DNA from: an uncultured Lachnospiraceae bacterium
Lineage (GTDB): Bacteria > Bacillota > Clostridia > Lachnospirales > Lachnospiraceae
Reading direction: 5' to 3'
Assembly: GCA_910586605.1 (NCBI GenBank)
Contig: CAJUJR010000076.1
Location: 1 to 13,516 of the forward strand
DNA length: 13,516 nucleotides
The translations under genes and the position numbers were made by a program. Within the stretch, counting starts at the first letter, position 1, and every line of letters begins with the position of its first letter. This document shows, piece after piece, positions 13,204 through 13,516 of this stretch. A model generated the notes under the pieces. It was not told where the DNA came from and ran no database searches. It worked only from the letters and a program-made list of their open reading frames with translations.

Positions 13204-13299
13204 TTGTTGTTAACCATCCTTTCTTTTTTGCCAGTGTTTAATTTCCATACCTTTATTTATTAAAATTATGAGGGCTTCTCTTTCGGGAAATGTGCCAGA

Positions 13300-13329
13300 A
13301 TGTACGTGAGAATAAAGATATATGTACGT
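13300..13329. promoter_or_regulatory. Paired operator-like repeats
   Basis: ATGTACGT occurs twice (13300-13307 and 13322-13329), with centres 22 bp apart, or about two helical turns. Both lie just downstream of the proposed -10 box of the isomerase operon, where a bound repressor would block transcription. TGTACGT resembles half of the AraR operator known from Bacillus; the right halves do not match well. Confidence 0.5.
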
Positions 13330-13351
13330 TCCAGCATTCTCTTTTTATTCT

Positions 13352-13357
13352 AGTATA
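13352..13357 (-). promoter_or_regulatory. Proposed -10 box of the isomerase-kinase operon
   Basis: Minus strand TATACT, with transcription starting near 13345 and a leader of about 140 nt. The -35 region is poor (TTGCAA lies only 12 bp upstream; T-rich sequence at the standard distance), suggesting a weak or activator-dependent promoter. Confidence 0.4.
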
Positions 13358-13376
13358 TTTAGGGTAACTTTGCAAT

Positions 13377-13404
13377 AAAAAAACGAAAAAAATATCGTTT
13401 TTTT
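13377..13404. terminator. AT-rich palindrome with T runs on both strands
   Basis: AAAAAAACGA (13377-13386) and TCGTTTTTTT (13395-13404) are perfect 10 bp arms with an 8-nt loop. It could be a weak bidirectional terminator or upstream-promoter DNA with A-tracts, between the isomerase promoter and the possible rightward promoter. Confidence 0.35.
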
Positions 13405-13405
13405 G

Positions 13406-13417
13406 GTTACTATTTAC
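13406..13417 (-). repeat. Dispersed repeat core, copy G
   Basis: Minus strand reads GTAAATAGTAAC, the same core as copy F. It lies upstream of the isomerase operon and in its orientation. Confidence 0.5.
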
Positions 13418-13450
13418 AAATTTATTCGTGCAATTTTCACAAAAATGTAG

Positions 13451-13456
13451 TATAAT
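13451..13456 (+). promoter_or_regulatory. Possible outward promoter -10 box
   Basis: A perfect TATAAT on the plus strand, with no strong -35 box. No start codon with a ribosome site follows before the window ends, so any gene it serves, perhaps a divergent regulator of the isomerase operon, lies beyond 13516. Confidence 0.35.
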
Positions 13457-13516
13457 TTTTAGTGTAGTCTCGGAAAGTCAAAAAAAAATAGAAAAACATT
13501 TATTGATGTGAAGTTT

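Noticed and set aside
13204..13351. Riboswitch in the isomerase leader
   Set aside because: The leader has some inverted sequence (AGAATAAAAAGA / TCTTTATTCT) but no known aptamer core and no terminator before the start codon.

Overview
The window looks like chromosome from an anaerobic, gut-type Clostridia, most likely a Lachnospiraceae member. The evidence is moderately AT-rich DNA, strong AGGAGG-type ribosome sites, an [FeFe]-hydrogenase maturase, an intracellular GH94 phosphorylase paired with a small secreted GH5 cellulase, clostridial-length NadB/NadC, and a PocR-domain sensor. No rRNA, tRNA, CRISPR array, transposase or phage gene is visible.

Layout: (1) 1-2601: a repeat copy, a good promoter and a GH94 cellobiose-phosphorylase-type gene (+). 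(2) 2602-3119: about 500 bp without a convincing gene, holding hairpins, two terminator-like structures and two copies of a ~47 bp repeat. (3) 3120-4792: a TM1266-type small regulator and hydG (+). (4) 4793-4935: four stacked hairpins between convergent genes. (5) 4936-5724: a soluble PocR domain fused to a very short chemoreceptor-like signalling hairpin (-). (6) 5725-6379: a repeat-rich intergenic region ending in the nadB promoter. (7) 6380-8519: nadB-nadC (+), overlapping by 35 bp, with no nadA alongside. (8) 8637-9632: secreted GH5 endoglucanase (-). (9) 9633-10098: an intergenic region that hides a 27-residue hydrophobic peptide gene (9890-9973, -) with the layout of a type I toxin. (10) 10099-13203: a xylulokinase-type sugar kinase and an L-fucose/L-arabinose-isomerase-superfamily enzyme (-), transcribed isomerase first, with a perfect terminator hairpin between them and paired operator-like repeats near the promoter. 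(11) 13204-13516: control region of that operon and a possible outward-facing promoter.

How the genes fit together: the secreted cellulase and the GH94 enzyme form a minimal extracellular-hydrolysis plus intracellular-phosphorolysis route for beta-glucans. The isomerase and kinase form a ketose-phosphate-yielding pathway for an undetermined aldose. HydG supports hydrogen-evolving fermentation. nadB/nadC supply the last steps of de novo NAD synthesis.

The most notable non-obvious features are the small toxin-like locus and a dispersed intergenic repeat with core GTRAATAGTAAC. The repeat lies upstream of five of the six larger transcription units (a degenerate copy precedes the sixth) and is especially dense between the PocR gene and nadB.
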